Origin: a virus
Length of the DNA stretch: 47,301 nucleotides
Virus record (IMG/VR): IMGVR_UViG_3300042470_000391
Span: 1 to 47,301 of that record
Strand: one strand, 5' to 3'
This document shows, in pieces, positions 47,110 to 47,301 of the stretch (the first letter of the stretch is position 1; each line of letters starts with the position of its first letter). The notes under the pieces were generated by a model. It saw only the letters and a program-made list of their open reading frames with translations. It was not told the DNA's origin and did no database searches. The position numbers and the translations under genes were made by a program.

Positions 47110-47301
47110 CTAGTGGGCGGCGCCGCGCAGTTCGGCGGCGAGGGCAAGGAGTTGGCGGCGGATTTTGCTACGCTGATCCTGCCTAATATGACTTTCCATA
47201 GGCGCTTGTTCAGGGAGCATTAACTCAAGGGGCACCACCTGATCCACTGCAGCGATCAGCGCAGCGGCAAAGGCTTTGCCTCGATACTTGCGAGGCTCCA
47301 T
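47110..47301 (-). CDS. Hypothetical protein, may be partial
   Basis: 63 residues from an ATG that coincides with the window edge, so the true start may lie outside. The first half is Ala-rich and helical (GKAFAAALIAAVDQVVPLEL) and the second is basic (RQDQRSKIRRQLLALAAEL). It appears to open a further minus-strand gene group. Function unknown. Confidence 0.5.
   Translation of the reverse strand: MEPRKYRGKAFAAALIAAVDQVVPLELMLPEQAPMESHIRQDQRSKIRRQLLALAAELRGAAH

Noticed and set aside
1-47301. tRNA genes, integrase or attachment sites
   Set aside because: No cloverleaf-like segment, recombinase motif or attachment-type repeat was seen by eye; a tRNAscan-SE run would be decisive for tRNAs.

Overview
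The window is a stretch of a tailed double-stranded DNA phage genome, most probably a siphovirus. It has a long tape-measure gene, a lambda-like order of tail-tip genes, a -1 frameshift tail chaperone pair and no contractile-sheath gene. Genes are packed tightly: most junctions are ATGA overlaps or a 2-nt spacer. There are no tRNA or rRNA genes, no CRISPR array and no integrase. Terminase and portal genes are also absent, so they should lie outside the window, probably to the left of base 1. Several families here (small basic virion-type protein, Ig-like fibre adaptors, C39-type lysis peptidase, small membrane proteins) are ones I associate with cyanophages. A cyanobacterial host is therefore plausible, but it is an inference.

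Left arm, plus strand, 1-34.5 kb. It opens with three coupled glycan-modification genes (GT4 glycosyltransferase, DXD-type glycosyltransferase, FkbM methyltransferase) and two acidic proteins, followed by a lone minus-strand XRE-type repressor. The head module comes next: DUF2213 protease/scaffold, cement protein, DUF2184 major capsid protein, DUF4054 connector and further connectors, and an HK97 gp10-like protein. The tail module contains a tail-tube candidate ending in a terminator, frameshifted chaperones, a 1974-residue tape measure carrying a lambda-R-like muralytic domain, lambda M/L/K-like proteins and a giant J-like hub. Two more tube-like proteins follow. The arm ends in a long adhesin region: S74-terminated fibre, beta-helix spike, paralogous adaptors, mosaic fibre proteins and a GC-rich block with a putative polysaccharide-degrading protein.

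Middle, 34.5-38.3 kb. A minus-strand cassette of coupled small membrane proteins around a C39 cysteine peptidase looks like the lysis module. A stand-alone HNH endonuclease (plus strand) separates it from a minus-strand thyX operon.

Right arm, minus strand, 38.3-43.5 kb. This holds replication, recombination and nucleotide genes: PD-(D/E)XK nuclease, dCTP-deaminase-like protein with an altered catalytic residue, SPFH-tail-like membrane protein, RecB-like exonuclease paired with a DUF1071 single-strand annealing protein, and a ribbon-helix-helix regulator. Transcription then diverges to a plus-strand TOPRIM primase/RecA-fold helicase whose P-loop is interrupted by an apparent class 3 intein with a LAGLIDADG endonuclease. 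The window ends with small genes on both strands.

The most notable items are the class 3 intein in the helicase P-loop, duplicated palindromic starts before the annealing protein, a recurrent CTAAG element 27-30 nt upstream of four structural genes, a nested scaffold start, the muralytic domain inside the tape measure, the dCTP-deaminase Glu-to-Asn change, and a lysis cassette rich in genes shorter than 60 codons.
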